In this document: positions 43,295 through 53,555 of the stretch, piece by piece | Layout: every line of letters starts with the position of its first letter | Position numbering within the stretch: the stretch's first letter is position 1 | Source of the DNA: Barthelona sp. PCE | Taxonomy: Eukaryota; Metamonada: BaSk clade | Assembly: GCA_040285745.1 (NCBI GenBank) | Contig: JAUFOR010000004.1 | Location: 1,302,001-1,366,000, forward strand | DNA length: 64,000 bases | Reading direction: 5' to 3' | The notes under the pieces: model-generated | What the model saw: the letters and a program-made list of their open reading frames with translations, nothing else | What the model was told of the DNA's origin: nothing | Database searches by the model: none | Made by a program: the position numbers and the translations under genes

Positions 43295-45430
43295 ATGCCT
43301 AGGGTTCGTAAATTCGAGGAAGACCTTGTCATGCAGGATTATCCTGAGGGGCAGATGATATTTGAGGGAGAGGGCGTAAGATTGCTTTCATCAAGAGAAA
43401 ACAAAGATATCAGCCTTATTGAAAGCGCCATTGAAGGCAAGGGCTTTGTTGGGTATGTGGAGGATACGCGTAAGCCTCTTCAACACACATCTAAGCTGAG
43501 AGCTGGAGAATCTTATATGATCATCGAACAGCTTTTTGATGATAATAACTTTTTAGCTCATTTTGATATCTTATTATTTAGTGAAATCATGAGTGCTGAA
43601 CATACAAGAAGGAGAATGCCCTTCCCATTAGAGATGAACAACTTTAGGAGGCTATGCAGGAAAGTATTTCCGATGGATGAAAACCACTTACTATTCACCA
43701 TTAGTGATATAGATATCTTTAATAACAGGCAAGTGAGGCAGTGCTACATATTAAATGTGCTAACCGAGGAATATAGATGTCTTGGAGATTATGACTCTCA
43801 ATCAACAAAAAATTCAAACTACATTTTGTTGAGGAAATACCAAGATAATTTCATATGGCATTACAATTTTTCTGTTGATGACATGGACGAGGCACATGAA
43901 CCTGATATTGAGCAGTTACATGGTGGTGTTCATTTAGAATACATCAGGTGGTGTTTGAACTCAGATTGCATTTGCTCAGTCAGGTTTCGTGATAAAGAAA
44001 TTGATGAACTAATAATATTTGACAGCCAAAGGAACCAAGTTAACTTAACAGAAAGGTTTCCGCAGCTTAAAGGATTGAATATTCCAAACAGCCCAGATAT
44101 GGGATTATTTGAGTTCACTCAAGATATTTTGTCAATGGTATTCATTGGTTCAAGATTCACAATGGTTCATGTCGAAAACGGTGAATTGAAGATGTTAGAG
44201 GGTAAACTGAATTTTAAGAATGTACACTGCAATGACTTGAAGCATATAGATTTGAATGATAATTCCTTTTGTGATGAAGATTGTGTTTTTTATGGGGTTG
44301 ATGAAATAACAGAACGTTATGGCCCAATCAAATTCAGAGCAGTTGATAATGAGGTTGTGAGTTTGAAAAGTCTTCACCCAAAGAAAATATTTTTTGATGG
44401 AAAAGCGGAAGTGTATGATGACTCTTTGATAAGATATTACTTTTTTTTCAAAGAAAGGAAGCTTATTGTGCTACATGGGCCATGGAAACCGCATTCACTT
44501 AGCAAAGAGGGGATCATATCAGTTCATCCAAATGAAGGAGGTGATTTTTTTGTAATGGCAGAGGACCGTGGTGAAACAAATACATATGTCAAATTATGCT
44601 GGAACGGCTCAGAATTTAAGCCAATCACAACCATTTTGCCTCATTGTGGTTCAGAAAACTATGGTTTTATTCAAGGGTTGCCCTTAAATGTTGACCGTCG
44701 TGCGGGTCGTGCAGGCTTGGTGTATTTAGGAAGTAAGCTGATTTTGGAGCTTCCACCGAATATTCATGTTCAAAGAGTTCATGGTTCACATTTTGATAAT
44801 TCAGCATGCATTTTTTGTGATAAAGCAATCCATTTTTTTCAGCTCAGTGTCAACGGGTATGATGTGGAGGTTCAAAAGCACATTGTTTTTGAACATAGAT
44901 CTGTGGAGGATGTTTTCTTCAACCCTCGTCCATTGGCTGCAACAGCTGATTATCAACTGTTTGTTGTGCAAGAAAATGTTCTAGTTATTGAAGAGGGATA
45001 TTTACATTGTCTTGATTGGTCAACAGGAAGCTTCTTAGAGCCTGTTCTCCTTTGGAAGGGATTTTATTATGATGAAGCGGAGGAAGGCCACAGTTTCCGT
45101 TATTTTGTGGGTGATTCATATATACACGTTAGGGGTGGTATCATTAAAGTATACGTTGAAGATGGTGCAATTGAAACGCATTTTTTCACAAACGATAATT
45201 TACCATATTCTCCTGATATGAAGATAAGCAACAATCATAATCTGCCCAATAACACTGTTCAAGACATGTGGTACGAAGAAGAGACCAAGACAATGGTGTT
45301 GAAAACATACAACGTTGAGGAAGACCCAGAATCGATGAATCCCACAGTTGAAACGTTCCATCTTCCATCGTTCCTGGCCGAGGCGTCCATCGTTGAGTAT
45401 TACATGCCAGATTATCATGAACATGTATAG
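43295..45430 (+). CDS. Lineage-specific large protein, paralogue B
   Basis: 711 residues, ATG at 43295. The first 24 residues and many internal blocks are identical to paralogue A (DYDSQSTKNSNYILLR, HYNFSVDDMDEAHEPD, NLTERFPQLKGLNI). Between them are short divergent blocks with in-frame insertions (ENKD, QLFDDNN, NVDRRAGRAGL). Both copies are full length, so both are probably under selection. No domain recognised; probably a soluble beta-rich protein. Confidence 0.8.
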   Translation: MPRVRKFEEDLVMQDYPEGQMIFEGEGVRLLSSRENKDISLIESAIEGKGFVGYVEDTRKPLQHTSKLRAGESYMIIEQLFDDNNFLAHFDILLFSEIMSAEHTRRRMPFPLEMNNFRRLCRKVFPMDENHLLFTISDIDIFNNRQVRQCYILNVLTEEYRCLGDYDSQSTKNSNYILLRKYQDNFIWHYNFSVDDMDEAHEPDIEQLHGGVHLEYIRWCLNSDCICSVRFRDKEIDELIIFDSQRNQVNLTERFPQLKGLNIPNSPDMGLFEFTQDILSMVFIGSRFTMVHVENGELKMLEGKLNFKNVHCNDLKHIDLNDNSFCDEDCVFYGVDEITERYGPIKFRAVDNEVVSLKSLHPKKIFFDGKAEVYDDSLIRYYFFFKERKLIVLHGPWKPHSLSKEGIISVHPNEGGDFFVMAEDRGETNTYVKLCWNGSEFKPITTILPHCGSENYGFIQGLPLNVDRRAGRAGLVYLGSKLILELPPNIHVQRVHGSHFDNSACIFCDKAIHFFQLSVNGYDVEVQKHIVFEHRSVEDVFFNPRPLAATADYQLFVVQENVLVIEEGYLHCLDWSTGSFLEPVLLWKGFYYDEAEEGHSFRYFVGDSYIHVRGGIIKVYVEDGAIETHFFTNDNLPYSPDMKISNNHNLPNNTVQDMWYEEETKTMVLKTYNVEEDPESMNPTVETFHLPSFLAEASIVEYYMPDYHEHV

Positions 45431-46082
45431 TTCCCATGGCCAATAGAGGCATGGAAATTATTCTTGAATTCCATTAGTTGAAAAGAAGTTCTTTTCTGAA
45501 GAATGTCAAATTTCATATTTACACGGTTGGAATGTAGGTGAAACTGTCCAACTCACTAACCTGATTTGGTTCATCACATTCATTTTGAGCTGAATGTTCC
45601 AAATCCACCTTCACAACAGAGGTATGTTTACTTTCGGTCCTTAATCAATAAATAAATGCTCAAAAATTTCCTTTATCAGAGCTCCAAAGCACAGGGCAGC
45701 AATCGTGATGTACAAATTTTCATAACCTCATTCAGGGATGGCGAACACGAATTTACATGCAATATTTATGCGGACGCGCCACAAATAAACAGGACAACTG
45801 CCAACGAAGAAAAGAGAAAACCTGCACTTGAACTTTCTTCCTGTATGTGAGCATTTTGTCATATACGTGCCACCAACAGCAGATACCTCAAATAGGCGTC
45901 AAACACCGTGATTACTGTTACTACTTATTGTGGATTGCCTGTTTCACATTGTTAAATGTTTGACAGTATTGTGTACTCACACCCCACTTCTATCCATTTG
46001 TTTGACTTTTTAATGTTACCGTAATTTGTGTTTTTTATTGAAGAAAGTGTTTTGAATTTTTCTGCCTTTTCACTGAATAGCA
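45431..46082. other. Intergenic region before POLE
   Basis: 652 bases. The first 89 belong to repeat arm B. A 64-codon open frame at 45656-45850 starts with ATG but shows no recognisable product. GTATGT at 45620 has no matching CTNATNTTTAG acceptor. T-rich tract before the POLE ATG. Confidence 0.5.
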
Positions 46083-49000
46083 ATGTCAAAATCGATATCT
46101 ATGGGAGGAAATTCTGCCCTGAAATCGGATTATGGTAGGCAAAGTGAAGCAAAACGAACATCAAACTACAGAAAGAACTTCAGTCGAATTAAAACAATGG
46201 GCAATTGGAACGATAAGCAGGGAGAATCACGTTCGTCGTTCATTTCAGAATCAGAATACACAGCTCACGAGCAATTGTGGCACGTTCAGACAGTTTCTGA
46301 CTCAATTCCAGGTTTTTTGTTCAATCTAAGACCTTGTATCATTCGAGAGAAAGATAAACCGATGACTTCTGCAGTCAAATTATATTTTATGGGTGATGAA
46401 GGTAACGTTTTTAGTGTTACTCATATGTTTCGACCGTACTTTCTTCTTCGTGTGGATTTTGAGGAAAAAGCCGTGCAAGTTCCCCAGAAGCTACACGATT
46501 CACATATTCTTGAAGTTAAATCACTTCTTACTACACTATTTGGTGAGGATATTTATGAATTCGATGAAGTTATGCTGTTAGATACTAGTTTATACGATCA
46601 CCTCCCCAAAGATGGCTGCAGTGAACCTCTTGTTCCCTTTTTAAAGGTTATATGTAATTCATCATCTGCGTTAAAAAGAGTTAGTAGAACATTGGTAAAT
46701 CACAAGGTTGATTCTCGACCGAGTATATTCTGGCAGGACATTAACCATCCTCTCCCAACCTTGTCTCAAATGATGATCCATACCGGGTCTTCTAACCTCA
46801 TCACACTATGTAATTTAATTAGTGATGTTCGAGAGTTTGACATTGACTACACAATCCAGTATCAAACAGCTAATGATGTACATATTGGTAACTGGTACCA
46901 GGTTGAGGATGGTGACACTTACGATCCTTTATTAGTGAAAATGACGACTCCTGATCGGTTAGTGAAGCCGGAGTTGGAAATTTTTGCGTATGATATTGAA
47001 TGTATGCATCAGCCATATAAATTCCCAAACATGGATGTGGATGAGATCATGTGTATATCTATTATGATGAATCATTATGGTTATCTCATAACAAATTTAG
47101 AAACTTTTTCTAGTCCGGTCAATGATTTTAATTATATGAATACGGACTTTAAGCTCATCAATTGCGCGACAGAGAAGGAGTGTATACAGGTATTTTTCGA
47201 TTTGCTCGTTAAGCATAAACCTCAGATTATTATTACGTACAATGGAGACGGATTCGATTTTCCGTATATATACAGGCGCTGTGAGGTTCTAGGCATCTCA
47301 TACCGTGATTATGGCTTCCGCAAGAAGCAAATGAGAATTGATGATGACGATTTCGAGTGTCTGCACACGGTTGCTATCCATGTTGACTGTTTCTATTGGG
47401 TAAAGCGTGACTCATATCTTCCAGCTGGATCCCACGGTCTCAAGGCAGTGACAAGAAAGAAGCTGGGATACGAGCCATTCGAGTTGAATGCCAACCAGAT
47501 GGTTGAATTTGGACAAACTAACCCTCAGAGATTGGCAGAGTATGCTGTATCAGATGCTTATGCGACAGAAAAATTGTTCGAAAAATACATTTTGAACTTT
47601 ATTTTTGCCCTAGGACTTATTCTACCAATTGGTCCGGATGATATTCTAAGAAAGGGATCTGGTGTGTTGTGTGAATGTCTTCTGTTAAAGAACGCAACAA
47701 AGAGAAATCTTGCCGTGCCAAATAGTAACGATGTTATCTTTAGAAATCGAGTTCTTCCTCTGTATAAGAATGGTTTCGTGAAGGATCTGAGTTTCGAAGG
47801 TGGTACTGTTCGTTCTCTGAATGCTGGTATCTATCGCTCTGATTTTCCAATTGAGTTTGAGGCTTCTCCTGAGGCTTATCGTGAATTGTCAGATCTTGTA
47901 GAGGACGAGATTGAATATTATCTAACGCATGAGGTATCGAAGCCTGACAATAAGGTGACTAAGGACGATTTTGCAAACTATCAGGAGGTTGTCCACGAGA
48001 TTAGGAAGGCGCTTTTAGATTTTGCTGATGAACTCGAATCTGGTAAAGCAGTTGGTCTCACACAGACAGCAAATATGACGCTGCTTACGCCTAGCAGTGA
48101 TAATCAAGAAATGACTTACTATAAAGTGAAGAGAAAACCACTAATATATCATCTTGATGTTGGTGCTATGTACCCAAACATTATCTTGACAAACCGTCTT
48201 CAACCCAATGCGGTGTTTGCATATCGTGGTTCGTCTCAGCCGAAAGAATGTGTCAACTGCTCCTTCTTCCCAGTGAGGGATGATATCAAATGTCAGCGTG
48301 TATTGGAATGGAATAGAAAGATAACAATGTTCAATTTGGACAGTCACAGCGTCAGGTCATCATACCGCGAAGTGTTGGACGTAAGATCACAGCCAAAGAC
48401 CTCGGAACAGCGAGTGGAATTCATTGAGGAGCTCGAGGACATTGTTAAGAAGCGCGCAATCAAGTCTAATAGGGTCCAGAGCCGACTGATCAGCGATAAA
48501 GTACCAGCTGTTGTCTGTCAACGTGAACACTCCTTCTATATTGATACAGTAGAAGATTTCCGTGATCGCCGTTACGTATTCAAAGGGAAGGCAAAGGTGT
48601 ACGGTCGTAAAGTGCAGGACTTAATGGATCAGTTGCGTAATACTGATGGATTAAGTGAGTTCCAAGTTATGGATATTCGTGAGGACCTTGAACAGAACTC
48701 GACGTTAGCAAACTACTATGACTCGCTTCAGTTGGCGCACAAATGTATCTTGAATTCTTTCTATGGATACGTTGCAAAGAAAGGTGCAAAATGGGGAAAT
48801 AAGGTTATGGGTGGTATTGTTACTAATATTGGTGGAAGTATTATCTCTGAAGCACAGGATCTATTGGAAAAGCTCGGCAACAACCTTGAGCTTGACACAG
48901 ATGGTATCTGGAGTTGTCTACCGGATTGTTTTCCTGAAAACTACAATTTTATTTTCAAGGAAACAGGCAAGAAGCTTTTCTTCAGTTATCCTTGTGCTAT

Positions 49001-52000
49001 CCTTAACAGAAGGACGCACACATTCTGCAATAACGCACAGTTTACACGTTTTAATTATGACACTAACCAGTATTCCACCGAAGATCGGCAAGAGATTTTC
49101 TTTGAGGTGGATGGACCATATAAAGCAATGGTTCTCCCTGCGTCTACCGAAGAGGGTAAGCTATTGAAGAAAAGATATGTTGTTTTCAATTTCGACGGTT
49201 CACTCGCTGAACTGAAGGGTTTTGAACTCAAAAGACGTGGCGAGTTGGAGCTTATTAAGGAGTACCAACAGAAGCTCTTTGACTACTACCTCAGAGGTAG
49301 TACGTTAGAGACTGCATACGAGGAGGTGGCGAATACATCCCGTTACTTCTTAGATTTGATTCATTTCAGAGGTGAAGCTTTGTCTGATGAAGAGGTTCTG
49401 CATCTATTCAGTGAGCGAAAGACTCTCAGTAGAAATCTAAGCGAGTACCCAAATAAGAATTCCCTATTGGTGGCATGTGGCCGTAAGATGGTGCATTTTC
49501 TGGGGCTTTCTGATGATCAGAGTGCCAATGTTACCATTGAGTTTGTTATCCTCAAGTACCCCCGTGCTGCTGAACTCAATGATCGTGCGTTTCCTGTTAA
49601 CATTTTACGTTTGCAGAACGTTGCACAAAGAAAGCAGTACCTAAAGCGTATGTTAGGAAGTGATGCTGCTGAGCTGGATCTCCGTGATCTTCTTGATTGG
49701 GATTACTACCTTAAGAGGTTCAGCCAGCAGCTGTTAAAGTTGGTTATCATACCAGCTGTATTACAGAATATACCAAATCCAATGCCGGAGGTTGAGTTGC
49801 CGCGTTGGGTAGAGAGCAAGATTAAAAACGCAAATACTACTCAGTTGACACTTGATAGTTTCTTTGAGCGTGCATCAAAGAAAAGGAACCAAATGGCAGC
49901 AGTACCACAGTTTGACGAGATGCAGATTGAGGCAGTTGAAGATGATACTATGCCCCCAATTATAGGTGTCCCTTCCATGATGCCATCATCAGTTGATTTT
50001 GTACCTGTTGAAACCGAAGATGCTCCAGGTTTCCGTAGTCCCAAGTCTCCAGTTTTCTCACCTGAGGATCATGGGCCAGCAGATGAAGAGGTGGTTATAA
50101 GGAAAAAAACTTCTGAGATAGTTGAGTTTGAAACAGTCAAAAAACGAAAGTCGACAAGGAAGAAAAGGACATCTGTCCAACTGCGGTTGACCGATATATT
50201 CGACTCAAAGAAGCACACACTTAAGGATTTCGAGAACATGTACGGTATTTCAGTACCCCCTCTGAAAAGTGCAGCTACCTCCCGCACTGTTCTTCATGAT
50301 TTCTTTAGAAGTATTGCTGCTCGCCGTATGAAGCGGTCGCAGGAGCTTAAGCGATTTTCGGAGGGTGGTGTTACATTGAAAACTTCACGTGCGGAGGGGC
50401 TCAAGTTGTATCAATCGGTACTGAGACATACATCATCGAAAGCAAAACCCAAAACAGTTACTGCGCTAAACCACATTGATCATCATATCAGCACACAGAA
50501 GGGTAGGAAACGTATGACGCGTAAGCTGACGAAGAGTGAAATATTGCACAGTCAGATGGTCATAGTTGGAATTAAGCGTGCTAGTGGTGGTCAGTTTAAT
50601 GCACAGGTATTGTATGATCCCGAACATACAAGACTCTCTCGCAATTCAGACACATTGGCACTTTCTTCTTTCATGTTTGTGATGGATCATGTGTTTTATG
50701 TTTCTACTATTGATTCTTCTGCTTTAATTTCTCAGTTGAAGGAGCAAGAATTGGTGACAGAGGAGTGGAAGTACCGTGTTCTCTCAAAACATGAAGCAGT
50801 ATCATTCCTCGCGCCAATTACTACACTACCACATGATGTTGTTGAAGTTTCATGTCCATATCACTCAAACATATTGGTGAATTCCCACTATATCAAGCGT
50901 GAAATAGAGAGACTATCTGTTGCCAAGGGAGTTTACGAGATTTCTATTCCTCCCAAGTTCAGATGCCTGTCACAGCTCCCCGCCTTATTGGTAGAGAGTC
51001 GTGAGTTCAAGGAACCAGTCGCTCTCTCTCAGATACAAACCCCATTAACTGCTAAGGGTAACCCAGCAGACTTTTATGAGGCTGCTTTTGTGAATGGTAA
51101 GTACGGAATACCAATGCGTTTTGGTGCATTAATTGAAGCAGGAGATAACGTTAATTGTGCGATTGTTGTAGATCCTGGAAATGATTTGATTGAGTTCATC
51201 GTCCCACACACAATGTTCCTTCTTGATGATTTCCTCAACACTGGACTCGAGGCTTTCTTCTCAAGCAAGCTCAAATCTTGGCCGTTTAACGGAAAGAGTC
51301 TCAGCAACTTCAATGTGACACGTGTCAAGGGTAACGATCAGGTTGTCGGTACGTTTGAACGTATTTGCTCCTCGCTCCATCGCCACGACAGCATATTTTA
51401 CGTCTTCGCGGATGGGTTTAAGAAAAAGAGATTCGCCAAAACTGGTATTTTCTTCCATTTCCCATCTTTATTATTTGAGGGAACGCTTCGTACCGATCTA
51501 AATTCGTGTTTTAATATGATTGTACACAAGTTCAGTGGCCTCAAACAGCAGATGCATCTTCGATTCGCTATTGCTTCAGAGTTTATCATTCCCATTAATA
51601 ATTTCTCTGACAACCAAGAAGTTCTTTTATGTGACTTGTTGATGGCACGTGCAATCCGCAAGGCAAAGCAGGTAATGTGGTTCTCACAGACAAAGAACAC
51701 AGCTATTCCGCTAATGGCTGAAGTTGAAACTGTTGTTTGTACGCCTGATGTTCATACTAATGTTATTGCGGAGGTCAAAATGCCCACTCTCTTCTTCAGG
51801 GCGCTTGTCGAAGGATTTGCACGTAAATCAAGTGCTATCATTAGATCTAAATTTGCTTCATACTTTGAGCTGATATCGATGGTGCTCAACGCTGGCAGAT
51901 CATCAACAGGATCAACTATGGTCTCAATTTTTGCAAGCAGTGTTGACCACTGGATAAATACCCCTGAGAGTTACTTCCATGACACTGTGTTTGCTCATTC

Positions 52001-53384
52001 ACTCAATATTGTCAAGGCTGACTTTTTAAAATCAATCGTATCAAAATTTTCGGAAGTGGGGCTTGTACCTGTCCACATCAACGAAAACCGATTGCTACTA
52101 GCCACTAAACAACAAACATTTAAGCAGGCAAGGTTCACAATTGATGCTGCAATCCAGCAAATCAACGAGTCAATAGATGTTGAGTTTGTTGTCAGTAATT
52201 ACTACAGCTCATGTGTTGTAATCGACAAGACCAACTTCATTGTGTTCCAGCCGCTGTTATCCGCAGACTTGTTAAGGCATCTGCTCAACACTAATGAAAT
52301 GACACCTTACGAAATGCTGACAGGTATACCGCGTGCAGGTGTCTTGAAAGATGATACAGTCGATGATTTATCGTTTGAGGAGTTTGATTACAGTACTATT
52401 AAACCTAACAAGTACAAAGCTGCACAATCATTGATCGAGAAATCCATTGATGACTCGGTTGTTGAGAAATTGAAAAATTTTGAACGGATGACGGGATTAT
52501 TGTATGGGTTTTTACCTCAAATGACACCTTTTATGATGGAACTTGAAAAATATCATGGGCTTGAACGCGAAGTGCTTCAGAGTATTGTTTATGTGTATTA
52601 TTTTGGTCTTTATCTACGTATCCGCGAGTTCTTCCATCAAGAACAATTCTTTGATCTTGAAGAGCAATCGTTGAAGACGAGCTATGAACATTGTGAGTTT
52701 TCTGATTTGAGACCGGTTGCTTATAATTCTGAGGTTGATGAGTTCAACGCACATTTCTCTCAGTGGGTGAATGGCGCTTTCTTACAGTTCACAATCAACC
52801 AAATGTCACGTGTGCAGACCGGTGAAATGCAGGCCGACATAAGCACTGACACTTTGCCACGTTTGTACGATGTACTGTACAAGATGCTTATTGTACCTTA
52901 CGATTCTGAGATTTTAAGTGCAGCGCTGTCAAATGTGATGCGTAAGGTTGGCGTCTATCATGAGGTTGCCCGTGCACAAGATCAGGACGAGTCAAATCAC
53001 ATACCGGTCAAGCTAAAGGCCATATCATGTTCAGATTGTGGTCGTTCTTATTCGTTCCAGCTCATTGAAGCGCAGCGCAAGGTTCTTGATGATACACTTG
53101 TCTGTTCAAAATGTCGAGTTGGTCTTGATCGACTCAGCTTTGAGGAGTCGTTGATGTATGCCCTCAATTCCCTGGTTTATGGGTTTGCTACGCAGGAGTA
53201 TTCCTGTCCACGGTGTAAGATGGTTGCATACGATGGACTTGATGACAACAGATGTACCTGTGGTTGTCTGCCACAGCGTGAGTTCACTGAAGCTGTGTAT
53301 AAGGATGCACTGTCTTTATTTAAGGATATAGCCGAAAAGCTAAAGTTATATGCGGTGCTCAGCATCATTGACGTGTACACCTAA
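46083..53384 (+). CDS. POLE: DNA polymerase epsilon catalytic subunit
   Basis: 2433 residues, close to human POLE (2286). Proofreading: YDIECMHQPYKFPNMD near 301 (exo I), TYNGDGFDFPYIYRR near 383 (exo II), YAVSDAYATEKLF near 486 (exo III). Polymerase: HLDVGAMYPNIIL near 690 (A), KCILNSFYGYVAKKG near 886 (B), ELDTDGIWSCLPD near 935 (C). The inactive second polymerase half follows. C-terminal Cys pairs near 2314-2345 (CSDC, CSKC) and 2374-2396 (CPRC, CTCG) bind zinc and subunit Dpb2. Leading-strand replication. Intact throughout with no intron over 7.3 kb. About 65 residues before the core are Ser/Lys-rich. Confidence 0.98.
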   Translation: MSKSISMGGNSALKSDYGRQSEAKRTSNYRKNFSRIKTMGNWNDKQGESRSSFISESEYTAHEQLWHVQTVSDSIPGFLFNLRPCIIREKDKPMTSAVKLYFMGDEGNVFSVTHMFRPYFLLRVDFEEKAVQVPQKLHDSHILEVKSLLTTLFGEDIYEFDEVMLLDTSLYDHLPKDGCSEPLVPFLKVICNSSSALKRVSRTLVNHKVDSRPSIFWQDINHPLPTLSQMMIHTGSSNLITLCNLISDVREFDIDYTIQYQTANDVHIGNWYQVEDGDTYDPLLVKMTTPDRLVKPELEIFAYDIECMHQPYKFPNMDVDEIMCISIMMNHYGYLITNLETFSSPVNDFNYMNTDFKLINCATEKECIQVFFDLLVKHKPQIIITYNGDGFDFPYIYRRCEVLGISYRDYGFRKKQMRIDDDDFECLHTVAIHVDCFYWVKRDSYLPAGSHGLKAVTRKKLGYEPFELNANQMVEFGQTNPQRLAEYAVSDAYATEKLFEKYILNFIFALGLILPIGPDDILRKGSGVLCECLLLKNATKRNLAVPNSNDVIFRNRVLPLYKNGFVKDLSFEGGTVRSLNAGIYRSDFPIEFEASPEAYRELSDLVEDEIEYYLTHEVSKPDNKVTKDDFANYQEVVHEIRKALLDFADELESGKAVGLTQTANMTLLTPSSDNQEMTYYKVKRKPLIYHLDVGAMYPNIILTNRLQPNAVFAYRGSSQPKECVNCSFFPVRDDIKCQRVLEWNRKITMFNLDSHSVRSSYREVLDVRSQPKTSEQRVEFIEELEDIVKKRAIKSNRVQSRLISDKVPAVVCQREHSFYIDTVEDFRDRRYVFKGKAKVYGRKVQDLMDQLRNTDGLSEFQVMDIREDLEQNSTLANYYDSLQLAHKCILNSFYGYVAKKGAKWGNKVMGGIVTNIGGSIISEAQDLLEKLGNNLELDTDGIWSCLPDCFPENYNFIFKETGKKLFFSYPCAILNRRTHTFCNNAQFTRFNYDTNQYSTEDRQEIFFEVDGPYKAMVLPASTEEGKLLKKRYVVFNFDGSLAELKGFELKRRGELELIKEYQQKLFDYYLRGSTLETAYEEVANTSRYFLDLIHFRGEALSDEEVLHLFSERKTLSRNLSEYPNKNSLLVACGRKMVHFLGLSDDQSANVTIEFVILKYPRAAELNDRAFPVNILRLQNVAQRKQYLKRMLGSDAAELDLRDLLDWDYYLKRFSQQLLKLVIIPAVLQNIPNPMPEVELPRWVESKIKNANTTQLTLDSFFERASKKRNQMAAVPQFDEMQIEAVEDDTMPPIIGVPSMMPSSVDFVPVETEDAPGFRSPKSPVFSPEDHGPADEEVVIRKKTSEIVEFETVKKRKSTRKKRTSVQLRLTDIFDSKKHTLKDFENMYGISVPPLKSAATSRTVLHDFFRSIAARRMKRSQELKRFSEGGVTLKTSRAEGLKLYQSVLRHTSSKAKPKTVTALNHIDHHISTQKGRKRMTRKLTKSEILHSQMVIVGIKRASGGQFNAQVLYDPEHTRLSRNSDTLALSSFMFVMDHVFYVSTIDSSALISQLKEQELVTEEWKYRVLSKHEAVSFLAPITTLPHDVVEVSCPYHSNILVNSHYIKREIERLSVAKGVYEISIPPKFRCLSQLPALLVESREFKEPVALSQIQTPLTAKGNPADFYEAAFVNGKYGIPMRFGALIEAGDNVNCAIVVDPGNDLIEFIVPHTMFLLDDFLNTGLEAFFSSKLKSWPFNGKSLSNFNVTRVKGNDQVVGTFERICSSLHRHDSIFYVFADGFKKKRFAKTGIFFHFPSLLFEGTLRTDLNSCFNMIVHKFSGLKQQMHLRFAIASEFIIPINNFSDNQEVLLCDLLMARAIRKAKQVMWFSQTKNTAIPLMAEVETVVCTPDVHTNVIAEVKMPTLFFRALVEGFARKSSAIIRSKFASYFELISMVLNAGRSSTGSTMVSIFASSVDHWINTPESYFHDTVFAHSLNIVKADFLKSIVSKFSEVGLVPVHINENRLLLATKQQTFKQARFTIDAAIQQINESIDVEFVVSNYYSSCVVIDKTNFIVFQPLLSADLLRHLLNTNEMTPYEMLTGIPRAGVLKDDTVDDLSFEEFDYSTIKPNKYKAAQSLIEKSIDDSVVEKLKNFERMTGLLYGFLPQMTPFMMELEKYHGLEREVLQSIVYVYYFGLYLRIREFFHQEQFFDLEEQSLKTSYEHCEFSDLRPVAYNSEVDEFNAHFSQWVNGAFLQFTINQMSRVQTGEMQADISTDTLPRLYDVLYKMLIVPYDSEILSAALSNVMRKVGVYHEVARAQDQDESNHIPVKLKAISCSDCGRSYSFQLIEAQRKVLDDTLVCSKCRVGLDRLSFEESLMYALNSLVYGFATQEYSCPRCKMVAYDGLDDNRCTCGCLPQREFTEAVYKDALSLFKDIAEKLKLYAVLSIIDVYT

Positions 53385-53440
53385 TCAGTTTGAGAGGGGA
53401 TGCCTGCAAAAGTTCAGTTCATTATTCATAAAGAAACACA

Positions 53441-53475
53441 ATCACAGTTGGCCCTTCGTGGACCATAAATGTGAT
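53441..53475 (-). other. Long hairpin between POLE and the WIP-like gene
   Basis: ATCACA/TGTGAT outer stem, GT/TAAA inner loop, TGGCCC/GGACCA inner stem, five-base loop. As RNA, the minus strand pairs better (a U-G wobble) than the plus strand (a C-A mismatch). The minus-strand apex reads CCACGAAGG, the same nine bases as in the loop at 26463-26471. Confidence 0.4.
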
Positions 53476-53555
53476 TTTGATTGGATTTTGATTCCTTTCT
53501 TAGTAAAACAAACTGTAAATATTTTCTCACTCCTTTTTTCTTGTATTGGGTTTAA

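Larger units (their letters stand above)
41466..45519 (+). repeat. Inverted duplication, arm B
   Basis: 4054 bases, the reverse-oriented partner of 26650-30670. Identity runs from AAACATTTCG at 41466 through the Fe-ADH gene and spacer to 43368 in the next gene, then becomes patchy, and is nearly complete again over the last 200 or so bases. 10.8 kb of unrelated genes separate the arms. Confidence 0.93.

Noticed and set aside
45656-45850. 64-codon ATG open frame before POLE
   Set aside because: Short, no recognisable product, and no matching splice acceptor for the GTATGT just upstream. Kept only as a note.
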